Assembly: GCF_964340395.1 (NCBI RefSeq)
Contig: NC_135553.1
Location: 16,607,501 to 16,671,500 of the forward strand
Reading direction: 5' to 3'
DNA length: 64,000 bases
Origin: Glandiceps talaboti
Taxonomy: Eukaryota; Hemichordata; Enteropneusta; Spengelidae
Shown here piece after piece: positions 29,440 through 47,100 of this stretch (position 1 is its first letter; each line of letters starts with the position of its first letter). The translations under genes and the position numbers were made by a program. Under the pieces are notes generated by a model. The model searched no databases. It saw nothing but the letters and a program-made list of their open reading frames with translations, and was not told the DNA's origin.

Positions 29440-31262
29440 GTAAATCTTGTTTTTACTTCGTTCGATTGAATCCGTTACCTTTTCCATCCACGTGTTTATG
29501 TAATGTTAAATTAGACATGAAGGAATGTTATTTTTAATATTTGACTGCAAATGGATATTTGAAATACAAATATACACCATTTTACGTCTTTCTTAACACG
29601 TTATTTCTGCTGTGAAAACTGAAAGACGACAGTACAATGTCTCTGATCCTTTTGTGTCCATCAATCTCCCTTGGAAAGTGTGGTAAATCAATCGTGCGTT
29701 AAATTCATTTGGGCGTGGCATTTATCCATTTCAGCTTTGATCATTTGGTATAGTTTGTGCCCTCTGCAGATAAATGTGGGAGAGGGATAGCTCTACTCTA
29801 CTCTACATATCCATATAGCCGAATCTGATTTTGGATACTATCACCTTAGGCGACACTAAAGATTTAACGAATGCCAACATTGAAGATTTTGTTATATATG
29901 TATTGCCGTGGACTGCTTACATTGATCACGTTATGTGGCCACTGGCTGAATCCATTCAAAGCAGCTATGCCATCGTTCTTGTACAAAGCTGTGCTTGCGC
30001 AATTTTTCAATAAACTTAGTGGGAATGGAGCAAACAAGGAAGAATGATTATGGCGAGAAGTCCTTATTTTGGTACAGTGGGATCAGAGGGGAAAACATGG
30101 AATTGTTAGGCGCCGCACATTGTGTACTTCAAAGTGAATTATTGATATAGTGGATAGCACAAACGTTCTCCTGGAGGGGAATGGGTGAATCATTGAGCGG
30201 CCTGGTAGGCAAGTTGGAACCCAATGGGTTTTGAATTTTCTTTTCCAAATACTGAATGTCTGACTTTCATATTAGATAGTACACTATGGCGCTTGCATAT
30301 ATAGTAATGTCATATGGTTAGGAGAAGGTGTATCCTCCTATCATAGTAGACGATTTTGACAAATTACAGTCGTTCAGGAGTTGTTTCATGCCTGGGGGGG
30401 GGGGGGTTAACTCCCATAGACAACATACCGGGATTGTCCTCAGGAAAGGAGTGTGGTTTTTTGTGCTCATAATGTATGAGAAAGGGTATACTTTTCAGCA
30501 TGCACAGGTATTGCAAAGAGCCGGGGTTTTGACCCCACGAAATAAAGATAAAACTAGTCCAGTGGGAAAATAAAAATGTCTGACTTTCATATTAAATAGT
30601 ACATATCGCGCTTACATATAATACTAGTATAGTAATTTCATATGGTTAGAAGAAGGATGTATATCCTCCTCCTGTAGTAGATGATTATCTCTCTCCTACA
30701 TCTGCCACGCCCAAATAAATTAAACAAATAACTGATATACTACATTTTCCAAGGAAGTCCAATGGACACAAAAGGATCGGATAAAATAATCCGTTACCTT
30801 TTTCGTCCAAGTGTTGTTTCTATTTTTAATTGCGCAAATCAACATTAAAATACACCAAAAACCAGAAAGTTTGAAAATCATTTGTGAATATCTCTCCCAC
30901 ATTCATTTATAGAGGGCGCAAAACATACAAAATTATCAATTTGATCGCATTCACTTACAAAGGAGATCGATGGACGGAAATGGGTCCGCTAAAATCGGTG
31001 AACAGACATTGTACTGTCGTCTTTCAGTTTTCACAGAGAAATAACGTGTTAAGAATGACGTAAAATGGTGTATATTTGAATTTCAAATATCCATTTGCAG
31101 TCAAATATTTGTTAAAATCCCATTTCTTCATGTTTAATTTAACATTCCACATTTACATAAGCTTAAACACGTGGACGGAAAAGGTAACGGATTGTTAGAA
31201 TCCGTTACCTTTTCCGTCCAAGTTTTTTTTCTATTTTTAATTGCACAAATCAATATTAAAAT
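29440..31262. mobile_element. Nested inverted-repeat elements upstream of PSMD10
   Basis: 29440-29670 (AATCCGTTACCTTTTCCATC, ATTTGACTGCAAATGGATAT, GAAAGACGACAGTACAATGT) is matched inverted at about 30985-31200 (ACATTGTACTGTCGTCTTTC, GGTAACGGATT). Further AATCCGTTACC ends occur at about 30788 and 31198, and short flanking stretches (TCCTTTTGYGTCCATY) recur at about 29647 and 31423. A separate direct repeat lies at 30255-30345 and 30578-30690 (TGTCTGACTTTCATATTA). It looks like several copies of one foldback family inserted beside each other. No open frame. Confidence 0.65.
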
Positions 31263-31590
31263 ACACAATTTTTCTGTAATCGAATCGGTGGCTTTAAAAT
31301 CAAACAATCAAAATTACCCGCTTTGTTCATTCAAGTTTTGCGCATTAATGTATTCATTGAACAATGAATATTAATCCACAGAGTAAACAGAAGGGGTAGC
31401 TATTTTATCTATGTTTTATCCAGTCCTTTTGCGTCCATTGGACTCCCTTGTAAAATGAAGTAAATCAAATATTCGTCTAATGTATTTGGGCCGGACGACC
31501 TATGACAGTCTACCCGATTCCTATTCTAAATCTGATTCTGAGCATCTGAATCTGAATCTGAATCTGAGTACAATTTCACCGTTGTTCAAG

Positions 31591-36404
<4,814 letters not shown>

Positions 36405-38525
36405 TATCTAGATTTGATGTCTAGATTATCCCTGTATAGTTTCCTGCCAGCATTAAACTAAGTGACATGAAAACACGATTTTATACAACAAACAAAGTGT
36501 ATTCCAATGGTTTTGCAAACCCAAGCAACCTGAAGAAGATTTGACACTTATAAATTCTGGTTTATTCATTGTTCTATGCCTTTAGAAATGTTGTATTCCT
36601 AGAAGGATGTCATTGATGCAATCTGGTAAAAATCTCTTAACTGTCTCCTATCAATAGAAGGATGTCAAAGTATCACAATTTTTTTTTACAATAAACAAGT
36701 TAAAGTACAAAATGTATGTTTGTTCACATGACAGTAAAGCAATTAAACTACAATACAGTACAAATCATAGATAACAGTACAAATCAAAATGTCGAATGCA
36801 TCAAATTCTTACATACATATATAAAATATCCATCTGCAGTGTAACAGTAATAACATTCAAGAATCCCTGTCATGTGAACCCTACCACTAGGTCAGCTAGT
36901 CTGGATGCCAACTGTGGTTTCTAACCACAGTGAGTGAAGGAATAAATCGTAACGATACTGTATAGGAACTAGACTATAGGTCAGCCACGTTGGCATTTCA
37001 AGAGTAAATCAAAACAAGGTTTAATAGCTCTATAGTTGATTTTCCAGTTCCAAGATGCACTGCATGGAAGGACGTCGCTTATTTTGTTAGATGTGATTTA
37101 GTCTTGTGTTGTCTTTATTACGTTTGAAATAACATTTTCATCAGGAAATGATGGAAAGACGGTTGACTACTTTAATTGTGAGTGATTTTATAGATCAAAG
37201 ACTAAACAGCATCAATGACAGACAGTGATTTTACAGGTGAACCCAGGGTACGGTCAGGTGACAACCATCCAATGAGTAGCGCATACAGACCCCTCAGCAT
37301 ACACAACACATGGCATTGTATGGAGAGACGCGCAATGCATCTTGGAACCGGCAACAGGTCTATTACATATACATAGATTCTTGAGTGCACACCTATTTGA
37401 AAATAACAAAGAATATTTAAAAAGTTACGTCAACAATACAACACTGCCAATGGCTACACAGCACATCTGATCATTCATTCATATATATATATATATATAT
37501 ATATCATACACACATGTTTTATAACAATCCACTGAGAAAGATCACAAATCATATTACAAGTTTCTTCTGCATTTATTGACTGGTAAATGTGGATGCAGAA
37601 ATGCACACCAGTCAAAGAAATCTACCAATGTCGGTACATACAAATAATTACTACATGTAAAAGGCCTCAGTATCTATAGACCACAAAATCTTGTCTACAT
37701 ATGCCCACTATCTAAGCAGTAAGTACAAAATCATTCCTCCTATACAACAGTATGCCCGCCATCTAAGCAATACACATGTTCAATATGACTTCCATTAGGG
37801 TGACCTAAGTTATGTCCATTTATCCCATGATCCAACCAACCCTGTCTGGCAAAATAATGAAAAAAATTAATGTCTTCTATGTCAGGATTAGAAAAACTAG
37901 GGTCAGTGATTGTAAGATGGTGACCTACATTTGCATATCATTTGCATACCTGAATGCAAATTGTTGTTTATTGCTGAAATGGCTCAAAGTTTCCTTCTGA
38001 CTTTAATTATTATTTCCAAGTCATTCATTAAAGTACAATTATGAATTGAAAGTATCACCAACATGTATGCATACACTTACATTTTGTAATACTTTATTTT
38101 TATTTTCAACCAACCAACTAACTACCTAACTGACCAATCATTTTTAAAGTGTTGTGGTGAGAAACATAACACTAACTAAGGTCACCCATATGGTACATCT
38201 ACAGTACACTAACTCATATTCACTCTATCAAAGCCATACTAGAGGAGGAAACCATCCATTCTCAAATTTGTTCAGCCGTTTACATAACATAACACAAAAT
38301 AACTTTGTAACTTAGGAAAAACACTTGACACCAAGCAGATAATCTACAAACTGTTCAACATTATTGTTAATTGGTACATTCTTCACAACATGTTCTTTAG
38401 TGTACAAATAAATCTTTTCTATTGCGCAAACAATATTCTATATGATTAAAAACTTAGTTGAGTTGTGAGCAGAAAGGATAACAAATATAACAAAACAGTG
38501 AGCCAAACTCAACATAGAAATAGTA
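36405..38525. other. Convergent intergenic region PSMD10 / canopy gene
   Basis: Contains the PSMD10 3' UTR and, at the right, the minus-strand 3' UTR of the canopy gene (a TTTATT, read as AATAAA, near 38094 is one possible signal). At 36890-36985 a small element-like stretch (TAGTCTGGATGCCAACT ... TATAGGAACTAGACTA) also occurs at 50673-50756. A short (AT)n lies at 37479-37504. Nothing else is recognised. Confidence 0.5.
36690..36695 (+). promoter_or_regulatory. Polyadenylation signal AATAAA for PSMD10
   Basis: AATAAA about 286 nt after the stop, followed by GT-rich TGTATGTTTGTTC about 20 nt on. This is the usual arrangement for cleavage and polyadenylation. Confidence 0.6.
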
Positions 38526-41500
38526 TCATAGATCGTTATGCATATGTTTTGGTATTTTTGTATCTTGTTCAGTTTCATTGTCTCCTTTTTGTTGCTTCTT
38601 TTTCTTTTTCTTGGATTTCTTTTTTTCTTTCTTTTTCCCGTCTTCATCTGTACTAGGCTGATTTCCGTCAACTCTCTCCATCCCTGTCCACTCCTCAGCA
38701 AGGCATCCTATAACAAATAAATCAAGTGATCTGTTCAAATATATATATATGAATATGTTATATATATATGAGGAAAGAAAAGTGACACATGTAGGAATCA
38801 AACCCACGTCCCCTTAAACACTAGTCAGAGTGCTCTAACCAGCTGAGCTAACGTGTCAACTGGTAGATTCCGTGAATTGTTCCAAGATGTCTTCGAGGAT
38901 AGAAAGACATCTTGGAACGATTCACGGAATCTACCAGTTGACTCGTTAGCTCAGCTGGTTAGAGCACTCTGACTAGTGTTTAAGGGGACGTGGGTTTGAT
39001 TCCTACATGTGTCACTTTTCTTTCCTCATTTATATATAACAAATTTATAAAGTCTTATGGTGAGTTTCTTTCACTTATACCCAAAAATATATATATGGTC
39101 ATTTTTTCAAAGACAAATGAATCTGGGTCTATTCAGTAAGAAGCGCAGAGAGAGAACAAACATACCCTTGTCACTAATTAAAGGTGATTATATTCAAATT
39201 TTAAATCTGTCCCAATTTCAAAGTGTAGTTCCCATCAAAGTTATCGTACAAGACAGGGCAATCTAAGTTAGTTTAACCAGATATTCCCATTTCTTGCCAG
39301 GGTTTTCCATCAACATTATGGTACACAATATGAAATCTATGCAAGTTTTACCAAATCTTCTTCTCTGTTACTGGGGTTCTCAACCAAAATTAAAGTACAA
39401 ATTATATAGATCTGACTAACAGATTTCGCCATCTATTACCAGGGTTTTCCATCAACATATTTATGGTACAAGGTATAGTGATCGTAATAACTTTTTTCCA
39501 GCTTCCCCAGTTCTCTGTTACCATGTTATCCACTGGAACATCATCTTGCACATTCATGAGAGTAATGTGAATATGTCTCAGCTGCATGTTACCTGTAATT
39601 TCCATTTTTTGACATTATTCATTTAATTTATGTAATCATATACCAATGTGTATTTGTGTTTGATAAATTGAGATTGATTGACGTTCTTACCAATTTCATC
39701 TTTGGCAAGTGCTCTGTCTTCACATAGATATTTGATTAGTGGTGTATCATCTTGAAAGTTATAGTACCATTCTTCTAGGTCATCCTCATGATTCTCTAGT
39801 AATTGCTCACACTTGTATAAAGTGACAAAAAAATAAAGCACAATGTAAATTTTTCACATCACTATCAATCAGTACATACTATGATATTTCTTACCTGCTG
39901 AGTTGACAGAGATAATTATAATAACATCATATTATAGGCAACATAACTTGACATTACATACATCATATTATAGGGAACATAACTTTACATTTAATACATA
40001 CATCATATTGTAGGAAACATAACTTGACATCGTATTATAGGGAACATAACTTGACATTACATACATCATATTGTAGGAAACATAACTTGACATCGTATTA
40101 TACGGAACATAACTTGACATTACATACATCATATTGTAGGTAACATAACTTGACATGACATACATCATATTGTAGGTAACATAACTTGACATCGTATTAT
40201 AGGGAACATAACTTGACATTACATACATCATATTGTAGGGAACATAACTTGACATGACATACATCATATTGTAGGTAACATGACATGACATACACATGTA
40301 CATAATGTTATAGGTAACATAACTTGACATGACATACATCATATTATAGGTAACATAACGAAATGATATACATCATATTATAGGTAACATAACTTGACAT
40401 TACATACATCATATTGTAGGTAACATGACATACATCATATTGTAGGGAACATGACATGACATACATCATATTATAGGTAACATAACTTGACAAGACATAC
40501 ATCATGTTATAGTAACATAACTTGACATCATATTATAGTAACATAACATGACATACATCATGTTATAGGTAACATAACTTGACATAATATCATCATCAAA
40601 GTTGGACTTTGAAATCATTATTTCATAGTATAAGGTGGTTTAACAACATGGTACACCTGTGACAGGCAAGCATTTACAAGTGGAACTTGTCACAAACAGG
40701 AAATAAAAGATACTGAATTGGATTGACATGTTGGAAGTACAGAGACACGTATGGCTTGATAAGAACAGTTTTATAGGCTCTTTACATGTACATGACATGC
40801 AGGAGAAATTTGATATTCATCTAATTATATAAAGAGACCATAAAACTGTTCTTATCCAATAATGAAATATAATACAAATATCCCCAGTTCCAAGATGCTG
40901 TGCCAAGTGTTATTACTCCAATGCATTTGTTTACTTTCTCTATTTGTAACAAGTTTTGCTTGTAAATGTTAGCCTGTCACTGGTTGTAAAGTCTGCATAC
41001 ATACATATTTTTTCATGACTGTAATTTCAGCTGACGGCTGATCCCACATTTCATACGGAATTCCTAATTCTACCTTAACACCTTTATCCACTAATCCATG
41101 CAGTGTTTTAAAGGTTTCACTCATTCCTTTAGCAAACCTGTATGAGAGAGAACATTTAGAATTAGAGTACTTTCATTTAAATTTTATCTACAGGCTTTTT
41201 GGGGTTTGCCTTTTGACCGATCATTTATTCCTTACGAATAAATAAACAGTCAACATTAAATTCCTTGAAATCAAGATATTGAATATAATTAGTCATTTTT
41301 ACACTCATTTACATGTACTACTGAATATAAATTAAACAAACATTTTGTTTACATCTTACCTTCTACTTCCACGCCTTTCTGCATGCAAAGTATATTTTTC
41401 AACTTCTTTACATATATTTTCAGTTGCTTCAATAAACCTCAGTTCTCTGAATAGAACAAAAATTGTTGATCAGAAATCTATTTTGTAGGGCCGGGAAATA

Positions 41501-43405
41501 TATACTTTAATACAATACTCAAAGATACACAACAGACTTAAGGTAACCAAAGAAGGCAAAGAGACAGAGTACAATGATTGTTCCCACATGATATGCTGAC
41601 TATTCAAACAAAATAGGACAATTTATACTGCATACTTTCTCTGTTCTTGGAGTCTTCATAAAACCCTAATTTCACTCAACTCTCTTTTAAATCTTACCAA
41701 CATGTGAAATGTTTAGTTATGGTATCGACTGGTTGAATGAATGGCACTCCATCCAGTGGCTTTTGATGACATCCAGACCAAGCATCTAACAAGGTATTTA
41801 TAGAGGAAGGTAGCTGACCATGTTCCTGGCTAATGGCCTGTATATGGCCTAACAATGGTCTGCAGCACTTCTGAATGCCTCAGATTTTGGTCCCTCTTTT
41901 ACCAAATAAAGCATCTTTAGAAAAGGTTAGATGTTTAGAACCTGAGCAGTACATCTCTGTTTATCTGAGTAACTCCCCCCCCCCCTCAAAAACAACAACA
42001 ACAACAACAACAGCGGTTGTTTAAAACAGCCTAGTATCAGAATTTTACCTATATTATAGTATATACCTATTACACAGAAAAACACACAAGGAAGTTAAAG
42101 TCTAATAACAATAAATGTTATGTGATTCATACTTACGATGTACGATATGCCACACTTTTTGTCCTGTCGCCTTTGGCATCTAGTTGATGACCGATATCAA
42201 TCTTTTGTTTGGATCTCTTGGTTTTATCAAACTGGTTTTGCAATTCAATGGTAAATATTTTACAAACTGTAATACAAATAAGACTAGTTAGGTTATATTT
42301 CAAACGGTTTGAGCAATGAAGTATTAAATCATGTGATTTAAAAGTCATCATCTGACATTAAAGTAAATATAAAACTACACAATTTTTTATTTAGTGCAAA
42401 TATGGATCATTCACAAATCATAGATATGATGTTTTAAAAATGACAGCACGTCTTTTGAAACTATACTGTGGAGCAAATTTCCTAAGGCTGTAAATAGCAG
42501 AGAAATTAGAAACTATGGTAGATATTATATTAAAGTAACAATGTTCATAAAAATGTTGCCAAGAAATGTGTGAACAGGATTACACGGCTTATTTTGAAAT
42601 ATTTTATCATTGAAAAAGAAAGATTTTGAAGTAAAAGGTGGAACAGGCTTCTAGATTATCTAATGACGTTATTCCCAAGCATTGCTTCCTAGTTTTGATA
42701 CTAACATTCGTAGGTAGTGCGATGTTGATATTCTAGTAAGATGAACATGGATCTATAACTGAGTTATTCATATGTGAACTAAGTCATTGAAAGGTTAGAG
42801 TCAGTAACAAAATACTATACAATAGAATCAAAACTAGGAAGCAATGCTTGGGAATAACGTCATTAGATAATCTAGAAGCCTGTTCCACCTTTTACTTCAA
42901 AATCTTGCACTAAATAAAAAATTGTGTAGAATATCAACATCGCACTACCTACGAATGTTAGTCTTAAAACAATACTGAAAAAGCAAACATAAATAAATCA
43001 AAGAGAAAGGGCAACGTGAAAAAGAGGAAGTACCATGTATGCCGATGTCATTCTATTACCACTTCCCTACAAAACACATCATTTTCAATTCAATCCACAG
43101 GGTCGTCATGCCATGACGGCTGTTCCTGTAAAGTTTTCTTTCTGTGATATGTATGTTATTGCTATTTTGTATATTCTGACGTGAAAATGAGATCAAGTAC
43201 TAGTACAATATGTATGTATACATGTGAACTTCGATAGTGTTGACATTTCACTGGTACTTCCGGGTTGTCTTGAAATCAAACTCTTCCGTTTACCTTCACA
43301 TTTCGATGGATCTCGGTGTGGGTCTTCACGATCATTCTCCTCTGCATTACTAGTCACAAAGTAGATAAAACCTACGAATAAAATCACCCGCAAAGTAGTC
43401 TTCAT
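38526..43405 (-). CDS. Canopy-family ER chaperone (CNPY3/CNPY4-like)
   Basis: Saposin-like ER protein; CNPY3 (PRAT4A) and CNPY4 assist folding and surface transport of Toll-like receptors. Exons in transcript order: 43405-43294, 42266-42137, 41446-41360, 41137-41005, 39811-39691, 38707-38526. Phases agree; 254 aa. Residues 1-21 form a signal peptide (hydrophobic [12 protein letters not shown]). Six cysteines typical of the family: 36 and 39 (KCEVCK), 93 (ENICKE), 155 (KKYCEQ), 184 (YLCED), 196 (GCLAEEW). [14 protein letters not shown] (110-123) and [12 protein letters not shown] are close to CNPY3/4. The tail is lysine-rich (about 219-234), as in CNPY3, and ends HNDL, a possible KDEL-like retrieval signal. 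An in-frame ATG 27 codons upstream exists; the inner ATG is chosen because it starts the signal peptide. CNPY3 versus CNPY4 is not decided. Confidence 0.93.
38784..38857 (-). other. tRNA-like sequence (74 nt), left palindrome arm
   Basis: Acceptor GACACGT pairs fully with ATGTGTC (one G-T pair). The D arm GCTC/GAGC and T arm GTGGG/CCTAC are intact. The A box (TAGCTCAGCTGG) and B box (GGGTTTGATTCC) are good. The anticodon arm does not form the standard 5-bp stem, so it is a tRNA-derived sequence rather than a clear gene. Confidence 0.6.
38940..39013 (+). other. tRNA-like sequence (74 nt), right palindrome arm
   Basis: Mirror copy of the left-arm sequence with one acceptor-stem change (GACTCGT), which makes one mismatch. 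The same A and B boxes and the same unpaired anticodon region. The two copies point toward the outer ends of the palindrome. Confidence 0.6.
39925..40590. repeat. Minisatellite, unit about 36 bp
   Basis: About 18 units built on TAGGTAACATAACTTGACAT and TACATACATCATATTG, with deletions and a shorter CGTATTATAGGG variant. It lies in the canopy intron between exons 4 and 5. The Met-Ser-Ser-Tyr frame over it is a repeat artefact. Confidence 0.9.
40757..40855. mobile_element. Small foldback element (about 100 bp)
   Basis: GATAAGAACAGTTTTATAGG (40758) is matched inverted by CCATAAAACTGTTCTTATC near 40838-40855, with a loop of about 50 nt. It lies in the same canopy intron as the minisatellite. Confidence 0.65.
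42374..42962. repeat. Rearranged inverted repeat in canopy intron 1
   Basis: Three blocks on the left: A (ACACAATTTTTTATTTAGTG, 42377), B (about 42618-42698, including CTAGATTATCTAATGACGTT) and C (42703-42737, TTCGTAGGTAGTGCGATG). All recur inverted on the right, in the order B', A', C' (about 42826-42962). A and B are adjacent on the right but separated by about 215 bp on the left. Identity within blocks is very high. Confidence 0.8.
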
Positions 43406-44196
43406 TGCATTGAATGCTTCAGAATTACTTCTGCAAGACGACACTGCGAACACCAGTGCACAGTTCCGTCGCTCTCGGCCACCCACGTGTGTTGTTGTAA
43501 ATGGTCACTAAATGGGACCCTTTAACTCCATGCTAAAAACTGTATGTTCGTCTGCACATATTTCGTTCGAGTAATTAGAAGCTGATCAATAATTAAATGT
43601 TTCAATAATTCAGTAATTGATATAAAGTGAAGAAAAAAAAACTTACTTCGTATGAGTACTTCGATTTAGGAAGAGTCCTTAATGCCAAAAAAACCCACAA
43701 AACTTATAAATGTTTCATATTGAAGATAGACAGTAACATGACTGTACTTGCATTGGACGCAACTATTATGAAGATGGACACAAACAGACTGAAAAGCGAA
43801 AGTGTGTCAAAATGAATCTTTTTCTTTGCATTCTAATTTGTAATACTTGACCACCTTTTATGAATTTTTTATTTAAAGTTCATTGAATCCTGTGATGTCG
43901 AATCATATAGTATGTTCATTAGTAGGAAAAGTTATTATAGCTCATCTCAGGCGGAGCATCTTTACGATACAGTCCCCTGCAAGACAAAATGAGTGGAATC
44001 GTCAAGGGACATCGACTCTAGCGCTGACCCGGATGTTCTCGTAACCATGTTTGAACTATAAATAGAGGCAGACGTCACTTTCAATGGCCGGTATAATTTT
44101 GTCTTAGTCATGTGAACCTGTTTCGTCAGGTCCAGATACACAGATACATGACAGAAGAGGCAGAGGAGCAACAGGAGTATATCTTTCGCCGCAGCT
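43406..44196. promoter_or_regulatory. Divergent 5' region shared by the canopy gene and IDO
   Basis: 791 bp between the two start codons, which point away from each other. It must hold both 5' UTRs and core promoters, unless upstream non-coding exons exist. The IDO start context GCAGCTATGG has G at +4. I cannot place a TATA box or other element with confidence. Confidence 0.55.
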
Positions 44197-47100
44197 ATGG
44201 CTGCTGAAGTGGAGAGAGAGGTGCCAAGGCTGGGGGATTTCCACGTGTCCGAAAAACTAGGTTTTGTGTTGGAAACACCTTTGGTAAGTTGAGTGCGCAT
44301 GCATGTTGGAGATTTCCACTGTCGACTCGTCTTTCTCTTCTGTATACATTTTTTTACGAGACTGGCGATATGTATTTTTTTCAAGTACTTACTTAGTCGA
44401 ATCATGGAAGTATAACATGGGGTTATACTTCCATGGTCAAATCTTCGTGTGCGGCCCTGACTTTGCAAACATTCTATTATTACTATTTCTAATTAGGAAT
44501 GTGTCGCTTTTACCGGTATATGGACCAACCCACTTAGTGACTTACAAGTTACAACGTTTTTATATTCGTTTACATGTAAAAGTTTAAATTACTTTTTAAA
44601 TGGTTAGCTCTAATATTACGTTATATTTTTCATTACACGCATGTCTGATGATTGATTTTTTTCCTAACAGTTACAATGCAAATACAAAGTTCAAGGACAA
44701 AATTATAGCACTACAAATTATTTCTGCTACAAGTTATCCAAGCCAGTGTCCATCTTTTATTTACACGTACCACTGCCAGCGATTTTCAAGGTAACGTAAA
44801 ACGTGACGTGTGTACGCGACACCGGAACCGTAGTCACAGGTTGCGTTGTTGATGGCCGATAAGTAACAACGTGGACACTTGCCTAAAAACGATGTTATTT
44901 TAGAAAGCGTAACAGAAGTTCCGCCGAAATTATAATGTACTACTACGAATAGATGTACGTATACCGCGTAATAGAATCAATCAATCAATCAATCTTTATT
45001 GCGTAACATCATGCTTTAGCGAGCATGGTAAAGCATACAAAAATAAGTAAATAAAATACAATCATTTAGCCAACTGCTATATTTTTTACATTAACAAGAA
45101 AGTTTCCAAGAGAAAGTTTAGAGATCGTGAACGTATGTGACGAACACGTATATGAAAACACGCACCAGTCAAATACAGTCAATCCATTCACTACCGTGGT
45201 CTGAGGTATAAACAGTCAAAACAATTATCAATAATATCACAGCGATTTCTAGGAATGGAGGAAATATAAAATGAACTGACACTGTAATTTCATTTACATG
45301 TAAACTTTCAGGAAATAGCGAAAAACATTTCATTTTCAATATACTAGTAATTGATATGTTGCAAGTGATACTAGTAATTCGTCAGAATAAATGAACATTT
45401 TATCGAGAGATCACTGAGATCTGATATTGTGATTACATTGAAGCTGTGTTTCGTTTTTATTTGATTTTGGTGTATTTTTATTTCTTGTGTTTCAAGTATT
45501 AATTGTAAAGTACTGTCATGTTAGTATTTATTTAATTGCTGATGTCAGGCTTGCCAAGGTTTGGCTAATAGAGTTGCACCTTGAGAGGATTTAAATTGAT
45601 CACAGTTTACATTTAACTCTACTGTCTAGTGTAAAACTCTGGTTCCGATTACCCGACCCCACCTAGCTTTTCACTGCCAATCCTAAATTTTTTTTTACGT
45701 ATTCGAGAAAAAAATAATATAATCGCAAAAAAAAATTGTAAAGTCTCACGAGAAATAGTGGATGCGAAAACTGACATCAACTTAAAAAGACAAAATAAAA
45801 CTGTTCTTCCAATCTGTAATGGCTGTACATCTGATAGGAAGAAATAAACAACACAGAGACCATTTGGAAAACAATGAAAAACCTGAACTAGACACTCGCA
45901 TATGAAAAACAATATATGATAAAATAACATAAAATATCTACCAAACCCCACCCATTCTAAAATTAAGCATAATTGGAACCCCACAAGTTTTTTTATTGGG
46001 ACTAAGAAGGATGAGATTTGGTATGATTTACATGTTTCCAGTAGCTTTCAACATCAGGTTAGTGTCGGTAAACATCCTGAGAATTTGAAGTCAATGTTCC
46101 CTCACTACCTTGAGCATTCACTGTGCATAGTTACCACTGGAACTGATTATGTTTGTAACAATGCATATGTTAATAGTCTTGTTGATTGAACCATACACCT
46201 CTACAACAATGTACATAGAGCCATGAAAGTGAAAGTGAGGGTTTTAACTTAAGCTTTTGTTCTGAGACAGGTAAACAATGTAATTGTTATGCATATCAAT
46301 TGTCCACTATCCATGTCCCTGACTGAATACAGGCTAAACTTGAGAGGATACTGGTACTAGTAATTGAGAGGATTAAAACTGCAAAAATTAAAAATTATGG
46401 GTCTATTTATCATGACACTGCACACATCCTGTTATTAGCAATAGTGCAGTAGCCTCAGTCGGATATGCTAAAACTTGTTTATGTAATGAGAGGCATAAAT
46501 ATTTCCAAATATTTTTTTTTTATGATTTATTTTTTGACATTTGTCTTCTTGCATCGATTTTGCTATGTTATCGAGTGTGTTTGCGAAAGTTGGGGAGCCT
46601 CGGTAACAGAAAGGGAGAATATGGTAAAACTGACAATATGTTGTACACATATATCATAATTTTGGCAGGGAAGCCTGGTAAAATGACAGGGGAACTCATG
46701 TAGATTTTACCTACTTACTGCCCTTAATAAATAACAGAAATACTGTTATCTCTACTAGTACATTGTACATGTATGTTGAAAAAAAAGACAATGTTCCAAC
46801 CACAGTTTATCATAAAGTCTCTCCCTACAACTGATTTTTATCAATGAAAACAATAGGTTGTCCCTGCCAACCTTTACAATTCTAAATAGGATTCCACATA
46901 CTGTTTAAATATATTATATAAAGGCCAAATAAAAAAAAAGTGTTTTTTCGATAACCTAACCAACCTTTGTTTAAGCCCCACCCCCACCCTAACATGCAAA
47001 AATATAAAATGGTAACAATTTACCTCTATTTATGCATGCATCTTTATGCGTTTGTCTCATCTGCAGTCACTTTTTAAAAAAATCATATTCCATTAAGAAT

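Larger units (their letters stand above)
38761..39037. repeat. Near-perfect palindrome of about 275 bp in the last canopy intron
   Basis: The left arm (about 38761-38893) and right arm (about 38904-39037) are inverse complements with very few mismatches. They are joined by a loop of about 10 nt between CCAAGATGTCTT and AAGACATCTTGG. Each arm carries a tRNA-like sequence, and the outer edges are (TA)-rich. Arm identity suggests a recent insertion or repeated conversion. Confidence 0.9.

Noticed and set aside
38784-39013. Functional tRNA genes
   Set aside because: The anticodon stem does not pair in either arm and no anticodon can be assigned. Kept as tRNA-like sequences.
39968-40342. 124-aa Met-Ser-Ser-Tyr-rich open frame
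   Set aside because: It is a direct reading of the 36-bp minisatellite in a canopy intron, with no signal of selection visible.
44303-44587. 94-aa open frame just after IDO exon 1
   Set aside because: It lies in intron 1 after a clear GTAAGT donor. No family resemblance.
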